Shown: one piece after another, positions 22,502 to 30,904 of the stretch
How the letters are laid out: each line of letters begins with the position of its first letter
How positions within the stretch are numbered: position 1 is the first letter of the stretch
Assembly (NCBI RefSeq): GCF_945957465.1
Contig: NZ_CAMFLC010000032.1
Span: forward strand, 1-45,218
DNA from: an uncultured Leifsonia sp.
Lineage (GTDB): Bacteria; Actinomycetota; Actinomycetes; Actinomycetales; Microbacteriaceae
DNA length: 45,218 nucleotides
Reading direction: 5' to 3'
The notes under the pieces: model-generated
The model's input: only the letters and a program-made list of their open reading frames with translations
What the model was told of the DNA's origin: nothing
The model's database searches: none
Program-made: the position numbers and the translations under genes

Positions 22502-23560
22502 TCATCCGCCGATGGTGATTCCCACGGTCTTCATGAAGGCCACGGGATCGGTGGGGGAGCCGTTGATCATCATTTGAAAGTGGAGGTGACAGCCGGTGGA
22601 GTCACCAGAGGAGCCGATACGGGCAATCTGCTGCCCTGCGGTGACCTTCTGGCCGTCCTGGACGAGGATGCCGGAGGCGTACATGTGCAGGTAGACCGTC
22701 TGCACGCCGCCGCCGTGGTCGATCACGATCGTGCCGTTCGAGCCGTAGCCAACGCCGAAGCCGCTGGCGATGACGGTGCCGGTCTGGGCGGCGTAGATGG
22801 GGGAGTCACAGCCACCGGCGATATCGACGCCGGCGTGGAGCTTGTACACGCCGCTGATCGGGTTCACGCGCATCCCGAAGGGATCGCTGATGGGGCCGGC
22901 GGCCGGAAGCGCCCAGCCCTGAGCGCTGACGGTACCGGTGCCTGTGCCGACCCCGGAGCAGACCTGGTTGCCGGTGCCGGTGCTCAGGCCGAGCTTGGCT
23001 CCGGTGAGCCCTTCGACGACGGCCACGGCGGCGTCCCAGTACTTGGCGTAGTAGTACGGGTCCGCGTTGACCTGGACCTTGTGCGCGGCGATCGTGGGCG
23101 CGAGGGAGTCGCGGTCGGTGATCGTGGCCAGCTTCTTAAAGAAGTTCGTTGCGCTGATGTAGGGGTCCATGCGGTCGCTGAGCGACCCCCATGCCCCGTT
23201 CGCGCGCTGCTGGAACAGGCCGCGGCTGTCCGGCCCTACAGCGTCGCCGTAGTTGAGCACGCGCAGACCGGATTCGCCCATCGCCGTCATGACGCCGATG
23301 GTCTGATCGCGGGAGCTGAGCTTGAGATCCTTTCCGGCCTGGATCACATACGCGGCGTTCACGAGCTGGTCGTGCCCGTATCCGCTGATCGTGGTGTCGG
23401 GCACGGTCTTGGGGTCGATGGTGACCCCGGCGGCGCTGCTGCCGGTGGGGTTGCAGCTCGCGGACGCCGACGACGTGAGTAGCAGCATCCCGAACACCGT
23501 GGCGAGGATCAGCACGGGCACGGTGATGATCGCTACGAGCCCCCCAGACTTGCGATCCAT
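22502..23560 (-). CDS. Cell-wall hydrolase with lytic-transglycosylase-like and M23 peptidase domains
   Basis: 352 residues. After a signal/anchor segment (residues 8-35, ending SASASC) comes a helical transglycosylase-like domain (TAMGESGLRVLNYGD, SRGLFQQRANGAWG). A full M23 endopeptidase domain follows, with zinc motifs KLHAGVDIAGG and GCHLHFQM. Such double enzymes open peptidoglycan for Gram-positive conjugation machines, the VirB1/TraG-like role. It lies in a minus-strand unit with a lipoprotein, the MinD-like ATPase and the FHA protein. Both active sites look intact. Confidence 0.87.
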   Translation of the reverse strand: MDRKSGGLVAIITVPVLILATVFGMLLLTSSASASCNPTGSSAAGVTIDPKTVPDTTISGYGHDQLVNAAYVIQAGKDLKLSSRDQTIGVMTAMGESGLRVLNYGDAVGPDSRGLFQQRANGAWGSLSDRMDPYISATNFFKKLATITDRDSLAPTIAAHKVQVNADPYYYAKYWDAAVAVVEGLTGAKLGLSTGTGNQVCSGVGTGTGTVSAQGWALPAAGPISDPFGMRVNPISGVYKLHAGVDIAGGCDSPIYAAQTGTVIASGFGVGYGSNGTIVIDHGGGVQTVYLHMYASGILVQDGQKVTAGQQIARIGSSGDSTGCHLHFQMMINGSPTDPVAFMKTVGITIGG

Positions 23561-23562
23561 CG

Positions 23563-24117
23563 TCAGTGTGTCCCCGCGGGAGGCGTGAATCGGCTGGCCA
23601 GCCAGGGCGACGCGCCGTCGCGTCGCGTGAGGATGATCGTGTAGGTGCCGGCGTCGGTGGGAACGTCCACCGACACGGCGTAGGTGCTGCTGTCGTCCAC
23701 GATGGCCCCGTTACCGGTGAGCTTGTGCGCCGGGATGTTGGCGGGGTCGACGGACTGATAGTCCTGCTGCGCCTGCGGCGTCAGGAGAGGCGACAGAGCC
23801 GCCCACCACTCGGTGGAGCTGAGGTCCGGGCGCGCGAACGCCGTGAGCGCCTTCTCGGACGCGGCAACGGCGTTGGCCCGCTGCGACGCATCCCAGGCGG
23901 GTGCGGGCTTCGGGTTGACCGTCCCGCCGCCGGACTCGTCGTCGAGTTCGGTACCGTTCGGGGCTGGGGTGAAGGTGTTCAGGTCCGGTATGGAGACACC
24001 GGAGGGCGCGGGGGAAGGGCTCTCGCTCGGCGGCTGTTCGCTGTTACCGGCGCATCCGGCCAGCGCAACCGTGACCAAGACGACGCCGGCTAGACCGAGC
24101 GTGCGCTTTCCCCCCAT
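23563..24117 (-). CDS. Lipoprotein of the transfer cluster
   Basis: 184 residues with a lipoprotein signal peptide (VALAGC, Cys about residue 22), a Ser/Pro-rich linker and a C-terminal domain that runs from AWDASQRANAVAASEKAL to LTRRDGASPWLASRF. The order and size match small accessory lipoproteins of actinobacterial transfer loci; the distal domain resembles the extracellular domain of the protein at 25479 in composition but not clearly in sequence. It follows the HTH gene with a 1-bp overlap and precedes the peptidase by 2 bp. Confidence 0.7.
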   Translation of the reverse strand: MGGKRTLGLAGVVLVTVALAGCAGNSEQPPSESPSPAPSGVSIPDLNTFTPAPNGTELDDESGGGTVNPKPAPAWDASQRANAVAASEKALTAFARPDLSSTEWWAALSPLLTPQAQQDYQSVDPANIPAHKLTGNGAIVDDSSTYAVSVDVPTDAGTYTIILTRRDGASPWLASRFTPPAGTH

Positions 24118-24392
24118 TACCCCTCCTCGTGCTCCTCACCCCGCGCTGACGGCTGTGTCCGCCGTGAGTTCGCCCCCTGCTCTAGAGCTTCTTTCAGTTC
24201 ATCCCGCAGGATGAACCATGTAGATCCGAGCTTGTAGCCGGGAATCACTCCGTCTTTGAGCCACTTGTAGACGCCAGGCTTCGTGAGGCCCAACATCTCT
24301 GCAACCTCTGGGACGGTCAGTGTCTCCTTGCGCCCGTTGAACAGCGCATCAAGCCCTGACGTCACGGGGAACACCGGAAGCCGCAAGCGCAT
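24117..24392 (-). CDS. Excisionase/MerR-like helix-turn-helix DNA-binding protein
   Basis: 91 residues. Residues 25-70 form an excisionase-type winged HTH: LTVPEVAEMLGLTKPGVYKW, then DGVIPGYKLGSTWFILRDEL. It opens the minus-strand half of the transfer cluster and is divergent from the plus-strand half, so it is well placed to control both. An exact inverted repeat, ATACG-TG-CGTAT (24435-24446), and GTCGC-gtta-GCGAC lie in the shared intergenic region. It might be a transfer-gene regulator rather than a true excisionase, since no integrase is nearby. Confidence 0.75.
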   Translation of the reverse strand: MRLRLPVFPVTSGLDALFNGRKETLTVPEVAEMLGLTKPGVYKWLKDGVIPGYKLGSTWFILRDELKEALEQGANSRRTQPSARGEEHEEG

Positions 24393-24530
24393 GCGGCTAG
24401 TGTAAACGAAAAGTGGCTCTGTTGAACGCTGTTTATACGTGCGTATCTCTGTAGCATGCTGTTGCTCCCAGTAGAACGATCGAGTATTCTTGTCGCGTTA
24501 GCGACGTCGAACACAATTATCGAGGGGGGA
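24393..24530. promoter_or_regulatory. Divergent control region between the two halves of the transfer cluster
   Basis: A 138-bp AT-richer gap. Plus-strand promoter candidate: TTGAAC (24422-24427) with TATCTC (24444-24449), 16 bp apart. The repeat ATACGTGCGTAT (24435-24446) lies over this -10 box, and GTCGCGTTAGCGAC lies further on. Both are plausible operators for the adjacent HTH protein. Confidence 0.5.
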
Positions 24531-24533
24531 ATG

Positions 24534-25166
24534 GTGAGCGACGGCATTAATCCATGGATATCCCGACCCACTGACCCTGAGCCGACATCTCCGACGACGA
24601 GCGCACCGTCTGTTGCGCCGCCCACAGGCCCGGTCGGGCCTCAGCGTGGGGTTCCGGCTCCGGATCGCGTCGACCAGCTGCCGACGTACGATCGCCCGCA
24701 GACAGCGCCCCTGTGGTGGCTCGGAGCTCACGGTGGTGCCGGTGAGTCGAGCCTGGCCGCGCTCGTGCCTGACTGGCTTGCTGCCGATCACGGTTGGCCG
24801 CTCCCCCCAGCGGGGATGCCGACGCGTGTCGTTCTCGTCGCCCGCTCCCACGCTCGTGGGCTGCGTGCCGCCCAGGCGGCCGCGACCCAATGGGCGGCCG
24901 GCCTCGTTCCGCACGTGGAACTGCTCGGGCTCGTTCTCGTCGCTGATGCCCCCGGCCGGCTGCCGCGCCCACTGCGCGACCTGGCCCAGGTGGTCGGCGG
25001 CGGTGTCCCGCGCACGTGGAACGTGCCGTGGATCGAATCGTGGCGTCTGGGGGAGCCGCCGGCTCTCACGGACGCTCCGCGGGAGGTTCATCGACTCGTC
25101 GATGAGCTGAGCGCGCTGGTCACACCCGGTGCAACGGGCACCACCTACCGAAAGGAACAGCGATGA
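24534..25166 (+). CDS. DUF6668-type transfer-cluster protein
   Basis: About 210 residues. A Pro/Thr-rich start is followed by PLWWLGAHGGAGESSLAALV, a P-loop-like GxxGxGES element, then RVVLVARSHARGLRAAQAAA, HVELLGLVLVADAPGRLPRP and WNVPWIESW. I associate this pattern with the DUF6668 family found beside actinobacterial conjugation genes. The Lys of a normal Walker A is missing (GES in place of GKS), so it may be a non-hydrolysing ATPase relative. The GTG at 24534 (or ATG 24531) follows GAGGGGGG. It is the first gene of the plus-strand transfer operon. Confidence 0.7.
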   Translation: MSDGINPWISRPTDPEPTSPTTSAPSVAPPTGPVGPQRGVPAPDRVDQLPTYDRPQTAPLWWLGAHGGAGESSLAALVPDWLAADHGWPLPPAGMPTRVVLVARSHARGLRAAQAAATQWAAGLVPHVELLGLVLVADAPGRLPRPLRDLAQVVGGGVPRTWNVPWIESWRLGEPPALTDAPREVHRLVDELSALVTPGATGTTYRKEQR

Positions 25167-25471
25167 GCACGCTGCACACCATCCTGACCGCGGCGAACGA
25201 CTTCCTGGCGCACGTCCCGGCGGTCGACATTCCGAACCCGAACCCCCAGCAGCCGCCCGGTACGGGCGGCATCACCACGATCATGGCGTGGTTGAAGTGG
25301 ATCGGGTACGCCGTGGTCGGCGGCTCGATCATCGTTGGCGGCATCCTGATCGCCGTCAGCTTCCGCCGCGGTGAGGGTCACGACGCCCTCCCGAAGATTC
25401 TCTGGCCGATGGCCGGCGCGATCGTGATCGGTGCGGGTGCCGCGTGGATCGGCACCATCGCAGGAGGGTGA
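25163..25471 (+). CDS. VirB2/TrbC-like small membrane protein (pilin-like)
   Basis: 102 residues with two hydrophobic segments (IGYAVVGGSIIVGGILIAVS and ILWPMAGAIVIGAGAAWIG) separated by a short basic loop, after a Pro/Asn-rich N-terminus. Size, topology and position directly before the other transfer genes match VirB2/TrbC-type subunits. No clear signal-peptide cleavage site is seen. The start overlaps the previous stop (ATGA). Confidence 0.68.
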   Translation: MSTLHTILTAANDFLAHVPAVDIPNPNPQQPPGTGGITTIMAWLKWIGYAVVGGSIIVGGILIAVSFRRGEGHDALPKILWPMAGAIVIGAGAAWIGTIAGG

Positions 25472-25478
25472 GGTAGTC

Positions 25479-26222
25479 GTGAGCGACGAGAACCAGAACG
25501 AGAGCCAGAGCCCGTTCACACGTCCGGGCTTCATCGCCGCCGCAATCGTCGTCGCACTGATCGTCGTGTGCGGGATCATCCTCGTGGCCGTCAACGTGGG
25601 CAAGGGGAGCCCTAACGCGGCTCCCACGTCCAGTACGAGCACGTCTCCCAGCGTCATCTCGTCGCCCGGCCCCGTGTCGGGCGACTCGAGCGTTTGCGGG
25701 CTCGGTGGAACGGAGCTGTCCGGCAGCGTCACGAGCGCACCCGCGGCCTCGTGGAAGTACGAAGGGACCACGGCCTATCCGACGTCCTCGACCTACGGGC
25801 CGGGCAAGACCGATCCCGCCGGGTTCCGTTACTGCTTCCAGCACTCTCCGACAGGCGCTCTCTTTGCCGCCGCAAACGCGCTGGCCGCTCCCAGCGACCC
25901 AGCCGCGTCGAAGGCATGGCAGAGCTACTTTGCAGCTCCTGGCCCGTACCGAGACAAACTCCTAGCGCAGGAGGCCAACGGGAACTCGCAGGCTGGCACA
26001 CGCCTCTCGATTGCCGGCTTCCGCCTGCTCTCATACGACGGCAAGACAGCTCAGGTGGACATCGGCGGGAACGGTTCGTCGAACGGGACAAACGTCACCT
26101 TCTCGGCGGTCTACAACCTTGTGTGGGCCGATGGCGACTGGAAGCTGAACACGGCCAATGACGCACCATTCGACTTCGCTGGCGTCCCGAACCTTGCCGG
26201 ATACACCGCCTGGGGGCAGTGA
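25479..26222 (+). CDS. Single-pass membrane protein with extracellular domain, T4SS component
   Basis: 247 residues: a short cytoplasmic tail, one membrane span (FIAAAIVVALIVVCGIILVA), a Ser/Thr-rich linker and an extracellular domain with two Cys (SSVCGLGG, FRYCFQHS) that could pair. The far end (FSAVYNLVWADGDWKLN) has the NTF2-like strand pattern of VirB8/TcpC proteins, which is where this gene sits in the operon. The GTG at 25479 is preceded by GAGGTAG. The VirB8-like assignment is inferred from fold pattern and position. Confidence 0.65.
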   Translation: MSDENQNESQSPFTRPGFIAAAIVVALIVVCGIILVAVNVGKGSPNAAPTSSTSTSPSVISSPGPVSGDSSVCGLGGTELSGSVTSAPAASWKYEGTTAYPTSSTYGPGKTDPAGFRYCFQHSPTGALFAAANALAAPSDPAASKAWQSYFAAPGPYRDKLLAQEANGNSQAGTRLSIAGFRLLSYDGKTAQVDIGGNGSSNGTNVTFSAVYNLVWADGDWKLNTANDAPFDFAGVPNLAGYTAWGQ

Positions 26223-27832
26223 TGGCTTGCTCACTTGGTGATCCGGCCGCCTGCGTCGGTGACCTCGCATCGAGTGCGATCGGTAACGCGATCGACAACA
26301 TGGCGAAGGCGGTCCAGGAGGCTTTCGGTAAGGCGGTGGCCTCGCTCGGAACGGTGTGGGTGAACATCGGCACCCCGAACCTGACCGGATCGGGTGGCAG
26401 CTCGTCGATCGCCGCGGGGTCGTCGGCTCCGAACTCGGAGGGCATCACGACGGTGCTCAGCTACGTCACGTGGGTGTCCTTGGCCATCTGTGGTATCGCC
26501 ATGATCATCCTCGGGATGATCGTGGCTTCTCGCTTGCGATCAGGCCAGGGCATTGCAGCGGTCGGCCGCGCCGGCATCATCTTGGGCGCGGTGGTCCTGA
26601 TCAGCGGGGCGAGTTCGCTCGTCTCGACGATCATCGCCTCGGGGCCGAGCGGCGCCGGAGGCGCGGTCGCGTTTCTGCAGGCGGGGCTCTGGTGGTACAT
26701 GGGCGCGCTGGCCGTGCTGTCGGTTATCATCGGCGGTGCCCGGATGGCGTGGGAACAGCGCGCCGAACCGGGACGGGAGACGCTGAAAAGCCTCGTGACG
26801 CTGACCATCGTCGCGGGTGCCGGCGTGACCGTCGTCGGCCTCCTCGTCGCGGCGTCCGACTCGTTCTCGGTCTGGATCATCAACAAGTCGCTGGACTGCG
26901 ATGTAGCCGCGGCCGGGTCCACGTGCTTCGGCACGAACGTGCTGAACCTGCTGGCGCTGACGACGAACCCGGCCGCGGGTGGCCTGGGCTCGCTGCTGAT
27001 CATCATCTTGGGGCTAATCGCGATCCTCGCGACGGCGTTTCAGATCGTGCTCATGGTCGCCCGCGGGGGCATACTCGTCATCCTGACGGGCATCCTGCCG
27101 CTGTCGGCGTCGTTCACGAATCTCGAAACCGGCAAGGCGTGGTTCCGCAAGAACGTCGGCTGGCTGCTGGCGTTCATCCTCTACAAGCCGGCGGCGGCAT
27201 TGGTGTACGCGGCCGCGTTCCAGCTCGTCGGCACGAACGTGTTCAAGGACGACGGCACGGGCCTGCTGGCCGTGCTCACGGGTCTCATGCTGATGGTGAT
27301 CGCGCTGTTCGCGATGCCAGCACTGATGAGGTTCGTCACGCCGCTCGTTGGCTCGATGGCTGGTGGCGCGGGTGGCGCTATAGGCGTGGCCGCTATGGCC
27401 GCGCTTCCAACCGGAGCTGCGGCGCTGGGACGTCTCGGCACGGGTAGCGGTAGCAGCGGCCCCGATGGGGGCACTGGGAGCACGGGTTCGACCGGCTCGA
27501 CCGGATCGCCCTCGGGCAGCCGCGGCGGCGGCGCGCCTGCGTCTCAGCCCGGCGGCGGTGGTGGTGCGTCCACGGGTGCAGCGAAGTCGACGGGTGCGGC
27601 CGCGGGCTCCGGTGGTGGAGCTGCGGTCGGTGGCGGAGCTGCGGCCGGTGGCGCGGCAGCCGGAGGCGGTGCTGCTGCGGGTGGTGCGGCCGCGGGTGCG
27701 GCTGCCGGGCCGATCGGAATGGGCGTGGGGGCAGCGGCCGGGGTGGTCGCTGACGGCGCGAAGAAGGCCGCACAGGCCGTTCAGAGCGTTGGCGAACAAT
27801 CTACGGAGGGAGGCCCCAGTGGTGGCCGTTGA
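26222..27832 (+). CDS. VirB6/TrbL-like polytopic membrane protein with Gly/Ala-rich tail
   Basis: 536 residues. Residues 80-390 hold about seven to eight hydrophobic segments and the family-typical GWLLAFILYKPAAALVYAAA. The last 130 residues are low-complexity Gly/Ser/Ala (GSTGSTGSTGS, AAAGGGAAAGGAAAG), probably flexible and cytoplasmic or surface-exposed. This organisation is common for the VirB6-like channel component of Gram-positive conjugation systems. The ATG overlaps the previous stop; the end overlaps the next start by 14 bp. Confidence 0.8.
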   Translation: MACSLGDPAACVGDLASSAIGNAIDNMAKAVQEAFGKAVASLGTVWVNIGTPNLTGSGGSSSIAAGSSAPNSEGITTVLSYVTWVSLAICGIAMIILGMIVASRLRSGQGIAAVGRAGIILGAVVLISGASSLVSTIIASGPSGAGGAVAFLQAGLWWYMGALAVLSVIIGGARMAWEQRAEPGRETLKSLVTLTIVAGAGVTVVGLLVAASDSFSVWIINKSLDCDVAAAGSTCFGTNVLNLLALTTNPAAGGLGSLLIIILGLIAILATAFQIVLMVARGGILVILTGILPLSASFTNLETGKAWFRKNVGWLLAFILYKPAAALVYAAAFQLVGTNVFKDDGTGLLAVLTGLMLMVIALFAMPALMRFVTPLVGSMAGGAGGAIGVAAMAALPTGAAALGRLGTGSGSSGPDGGTGSTGSTGSTGSPSGSRGGGAPASQPGGGGGASTGAAKSTGAAAGSGGGAAVGGGAAAGGAAAGGGAAAGGAAAGAAAGPIGMGVGAAAGVVADGAKKAAQAVQSVGEQSTEGGPSGGR

Positions 27833-29330
27833 TTCAACTCAGGAAGGCCCTCGGACCTACGGCAACTGGCGGCGTCCGACGTCGCCGGGCCTGCTTGGTC
27901 TGGGCACGGTGGGTACGGGGCTGCTGTTCGTGGCCCTGTTCGCGATCCTGATCGCGCTCATGTCCGCCGGCATCCTGGCAGCGCTGATCACCGCGGCGAT
28001 CGCGGGCGGTCTGCTGCTCCTCCTGGTGCTTAAGAACGCTGATGGGCGCAGTGTCCTCTCCCGCGCCTCGAACCGGATCGGATGGTTCTCTGCCCGTTCG
28101 CGCGGGACGCACCTGTACCGGTCCGGTCCTTTGGGCCGCACCGAGTGGGGCACCTACCAGCTTCCCGGCGTTGCGGCAGCGACGCGGCTTAGCGAGCACA
28201 CGGACTCCTACGGCCGTCCGTTCGCGCTCGTCTACACGCCCGTCAGCAAGACCTACGCCGTGGTGATCGGGACCGAGCCTGACGGCGCGTCGCTGGTCGA
28301 TCCGTTGCAGGTCGACACCTGGGTTGCCGACTGGGGTCACTGGCTGTCCCACCTGGCCGACGAGCCGGGTATCGAGGGCGCTTCGGTCGTAATCGAGACG
28401 GCCCCGGAGTCCGGCACCCGCCTGCGTCGTGAGGTCGAGCTGAATCTCGACCCGGACGCTCCCGAGTTCGCCCAGGCGATGCTGCGGGAAGTCATCGACA
28501 CTTACCCCGCGGGCTCGTCGACGGTGAAGGCGTTCGTGACGCTGACCTTTAACGCGATCCCGCGCAAGGGTGCACAGCCTCGCAAGCCGGACGAGATGGC
28601 GCGCGAGCTCGCTGCGCGCCTGCCCGGTCTGACCGGCAACTTGCAGGCCACCGGGGCGGGGGCTGCTCGCCCGCTCGCGGCGCAGGAGTTGTGCGAGACG
28701 ATCCGGATCGCCTACGACCCGGCGGCAGCACAGCTCATCGACGAAGCGCACGCCCAAGGTGAGACGCCCGAGCTGTCGTGGCCGGATGTCGGGCCGACCG
28801 CGCATCAGGCGTCGTGGGCGGACTACCGCCACGATTCTGCGACGTCGGTCACCTGGGCGATGACGCAGGCTCCGCGGGGAACGGTGCAGTCGGGTGTTCT
28901 CGCCCGGCTGCTGGCCCCGCATCGGGATATCGCTCGCAAGCGGGTGACGATCCTCTACAAGCCGATCGATCCGGCCCGTGCGGCCGGACTCGTGGAGTCG
29001 GACCTGACGGCCGCGCAGTTCCGTGCCAGCGCGACGCGGAAGCCGCAGGCGCGTGACACCCTCGCGGTGCGCGCCGCGGCCGCGACCGCGCAGGAGGAGG
29101 CATCCGGCGCCGGGCTGGTGAACTTCGCAATCTTGGTCACCGCGACGGTGCTCGACCCGGCCAGGGAGCCGGAGGCGGCCGCCGCGATCGACAACCTGTC
29201 GGCCGGTGCGCGCCTGCGCGTGCGCCGGGTGTACGGGTCGCAGGACTCGGCTTTCGCGATGGCGCTGCCGTTGGGGCTGATCCCGACCAAGCACGTTCAG
29301 GTTCCCTCCACGCTCCGGGAGCGGGTGTGA
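27819..29330 (+). CDS. SCO6880-family conjugation protein
   Basis: 503 residues. Two membrane spans near residues 25-75 (a PrgI-like anchor) are followed by a large soluble part with GRTEWGTYQLPGVAAATRLS, YTPVSKTYAVVIGTEPDG and YRHDSATSVTWAMTQAPRG. I recognise this as the SCO6880 family, which always precedes the VirB4-like ATPase in actinobacterial integrative and plasmid transfer loci. It has no P-loop. The GTG (27819 or 27822) follows GGAGGGAGG. It probably couples the ATPase to the membrane channel; that role is inferred from synteny. Confidence 0.8.
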   Translation: MVAVDSTQEGPRTYGNWRRPTSPGLLGLGTVGTGLLFVALFAILIALMSAGILAALITAAIAGGLLLLLVLKNADGRSVLSRASNRIGWFSARSRGTHLYRSGPLGRTEWGTYQLPGVAAATRLSEHTDSYGRPFALVYTPVSKTYAVVIGTEPDGASLVDPLQVDTWVADWGHWLSHLADEPGIEGASVVIETAPESGTRLRREVELNLDPDAPEFAQAMLREVIDTYPAGSSTVKAFVTLTFNAIPRKGAQPRKPDEMARELAARLPGLTGNLQATGAGAARPLAAQELCETIRIAYDPAAAQLIDEAHAQGETPELSWPDVGPTAHQASWADYRHDSATSVTWAMTQAPRGTVQSGVLARLLAPHRDIARKRVTILYKPIDPARAAGLVESDLTAAQFRASATRKPQARDTLAVRAAAATAQEEASGAGLVNFAILVTATVLDPAREPEAAAAIDNLSAGARLRVRRVYGSQDSAFAMALPLGLIPTKHVQVPSTLRERV

Positions 29331-30904
29331 TGACGATGGCGACGAACAAGAAGCGCAAGAGCACCAAGAGCCCCACTCAGAAGGCGCAGACGACGACCGA
29401 GCCGCGCCCGCTGCGCCCCAGTGGGCGCGGCTGGATCGGTCGCGGCCGCGGTACTGCCGGATACGTGCAGGCACCCGTCGAGTACCGCGGCACCACTGTT
29501 CAGGTGTGCGGGCTGTGGCCGTTCTCGGTGGGTACGGGCGCACCGCTCGTGGGCGTGCCGCTGGGGCGGCACCTCTACACGGGTGCGACGGTGTGCGCGG
29601 ACCCGATTTCGTGGTTCCAGCGCGCGAAGCTGATCAGCAACCCGAGCGTGTTCGTGCTCGGGTTGCCGGGCCTGGGGAAGTCGACGACGGTTCGACGGAT
29701 GGCCGCCGGCTTGGCCGGCTTCGGCTCCATCCCGTTCATCCTCGGAGACTTGAAGCCGGACTATGTTGACCTGATCGAGGCGCTCGGCGGACAGGTGATC
29801 CGTCTGGGCCGCGGCCGCGGGCACCTGAACGTTCTAGACCCGGGCGAGTCGACCGAAGCCGCGCTGCGGCTGCGTGAGGCCGGGTATGAGAAGGAGGCGG
29901 AGGAGGTTGAGGCGGATGCCCACGGCCGACGCCTCACGATCGTCTCTGCCCTGCTGACGATCCTGCGCAAGCAGCCGCCGTCCGACGTCGAGGAGTCGAT
30001 CGTCGATCAGGCGCTCCGCATCCTGGATCGGCGGTTCGTCGACCAGGTGCCGGTGCTCGCGGACCTGCTTGCGATCGTCCAGGAAGGCCCGGCCGAGCTG
30101 CGCGAGGTCGCCGTCGACCGTGGCGACTTTGCCGAGTACCAGCGCACGACCCGCGGGCTGGAAGCATCGCTGATCAGCCTCGCCCGCGGCGGCCGCCTCG
30201 GGGAGACGTTCTCTCGGCCGACCACGAATCCGATGCGGCGTGACCGTCCGGTGGTCTACGACATTTCCGGGCTGAAAGAGACCGACGTTGACCTGCGCGC
30301 CGCGACCCTGCTTGCCTGCTGGTCGAACGGGTTCGCCACGGTGAACGTGGCGAACGCTCTAGCTGAGGCGGGCCTAGAGCCGCAGCGGCACTACTTCGTG
30401 ATCATGGACGAGCTGTGGCAGGCGCTCCGCTCCGGTAGCGGCATGGTGGATCGGGTCGACTCGCTCACCCGTCTGAACCGCCAGTTCGGTGTCGGGCAGG
30501 CGATGATCACCCACACGATGCGCGACCTCGACGCTCTCCCCACGGAGGAGGACCGGATGAAGGCGCGCGGGTTCGTCGAGCGTGCCGGCATGGTCGTGGT
30601 AGGCGGCCTTCCGCACTCGGAGATGCCGCTGCTGACCACGGCCGTGCCGTTCTCGCTGGCGGAGCAGAGTCTCCTCACCGGCTGGTCTGCGCCGCCGTCG
30701 TGGGACGCCACGACCGGGAAGGAGACGGAGCCTCCCGGCCGCGGCAAGTTCCTGATCAAGGTGGGTGGCCGCCCCGGCATCCCGATCACGGTCAAGCTGA
30801 CCGAGACGGAGCGCTCGACCAACGACACGAACAAGCGGTGGCACGCGCAATCCCGTGTCGGCCGGCGCCTGCACGCCGTCGAGCCGGAGGAGGCGGTGTC
30901 GTGA
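29330..30904 (+). CDS. VirB4/TraC-like conjugation ATPase
   Basis: 524 residues. A basic tail is followed by a P-loop domain: FVLGLPGLGKSTTVRRMAAG is the Walker A, HYFVIMDELWQAL the Walker B, and GVGQAMITHTMRDLDAL an arginine-finger-like region. It lacks the long N-terminal domain of proteobacterial VirB4, whose role may be filled by the SCO6880-type protein just upstream. It should power the type IV secretion channel at the cytoplasmic membrane. The start overlaps the preceding stop by 1 bp. Confidence 0.87.
   Translation: MTMATNKKRKSTKSPTQKAQTTTEPRPLRPSGRGWIGRGRGTAGYVQAPVEYRGTTVQVCGLWPFSVGTGAPLVGVPLGRHLYTGATVCADPISWFQRAKLISNPSVFVLGLPGLGKSTTVRRMAAGLAGFGSIPFILGDLKPDYVDLIEALGGQVIRLGRGRGHLNVLDPGESTEAALRLREAGYEKEAEEVEADAHGRRLTIVSALLTILRKQPPSDVEESIVDQALRILDRRFVDQVPVLADLLAIVQEGPAELREVAVDRGDFAEYQRTTRGLEASLISLARGGRLGETFSRPTTNPMRRDRPVVYDISGLKETDVDLRAATLLACWSNGFATVNVANALAEAGLEPQRHYFVIMDELWQALRSGSGMVDRVDSLTRLNRQFGVGQAMITHTMRDLDALPTEEDRMKARGFVERAGMVVVGGLPHSEMPLLTTAVPFSLAEQSLLTGWSAPPSWDATTGKETEPPGRGKFLIKVGGRPGIPITVKLTETERSTNDTNKRWHAQSRVGRRLHAVEPEEAVS

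Noticed and set aside
27435-27720. Repetitive GGC/GCG-rich tract in the VirB6-like gene as a DNA repeat element
   Set aside because: It is in frame and encodes the low-complexity Gly/Ser/Ala tail typical of this protein type.
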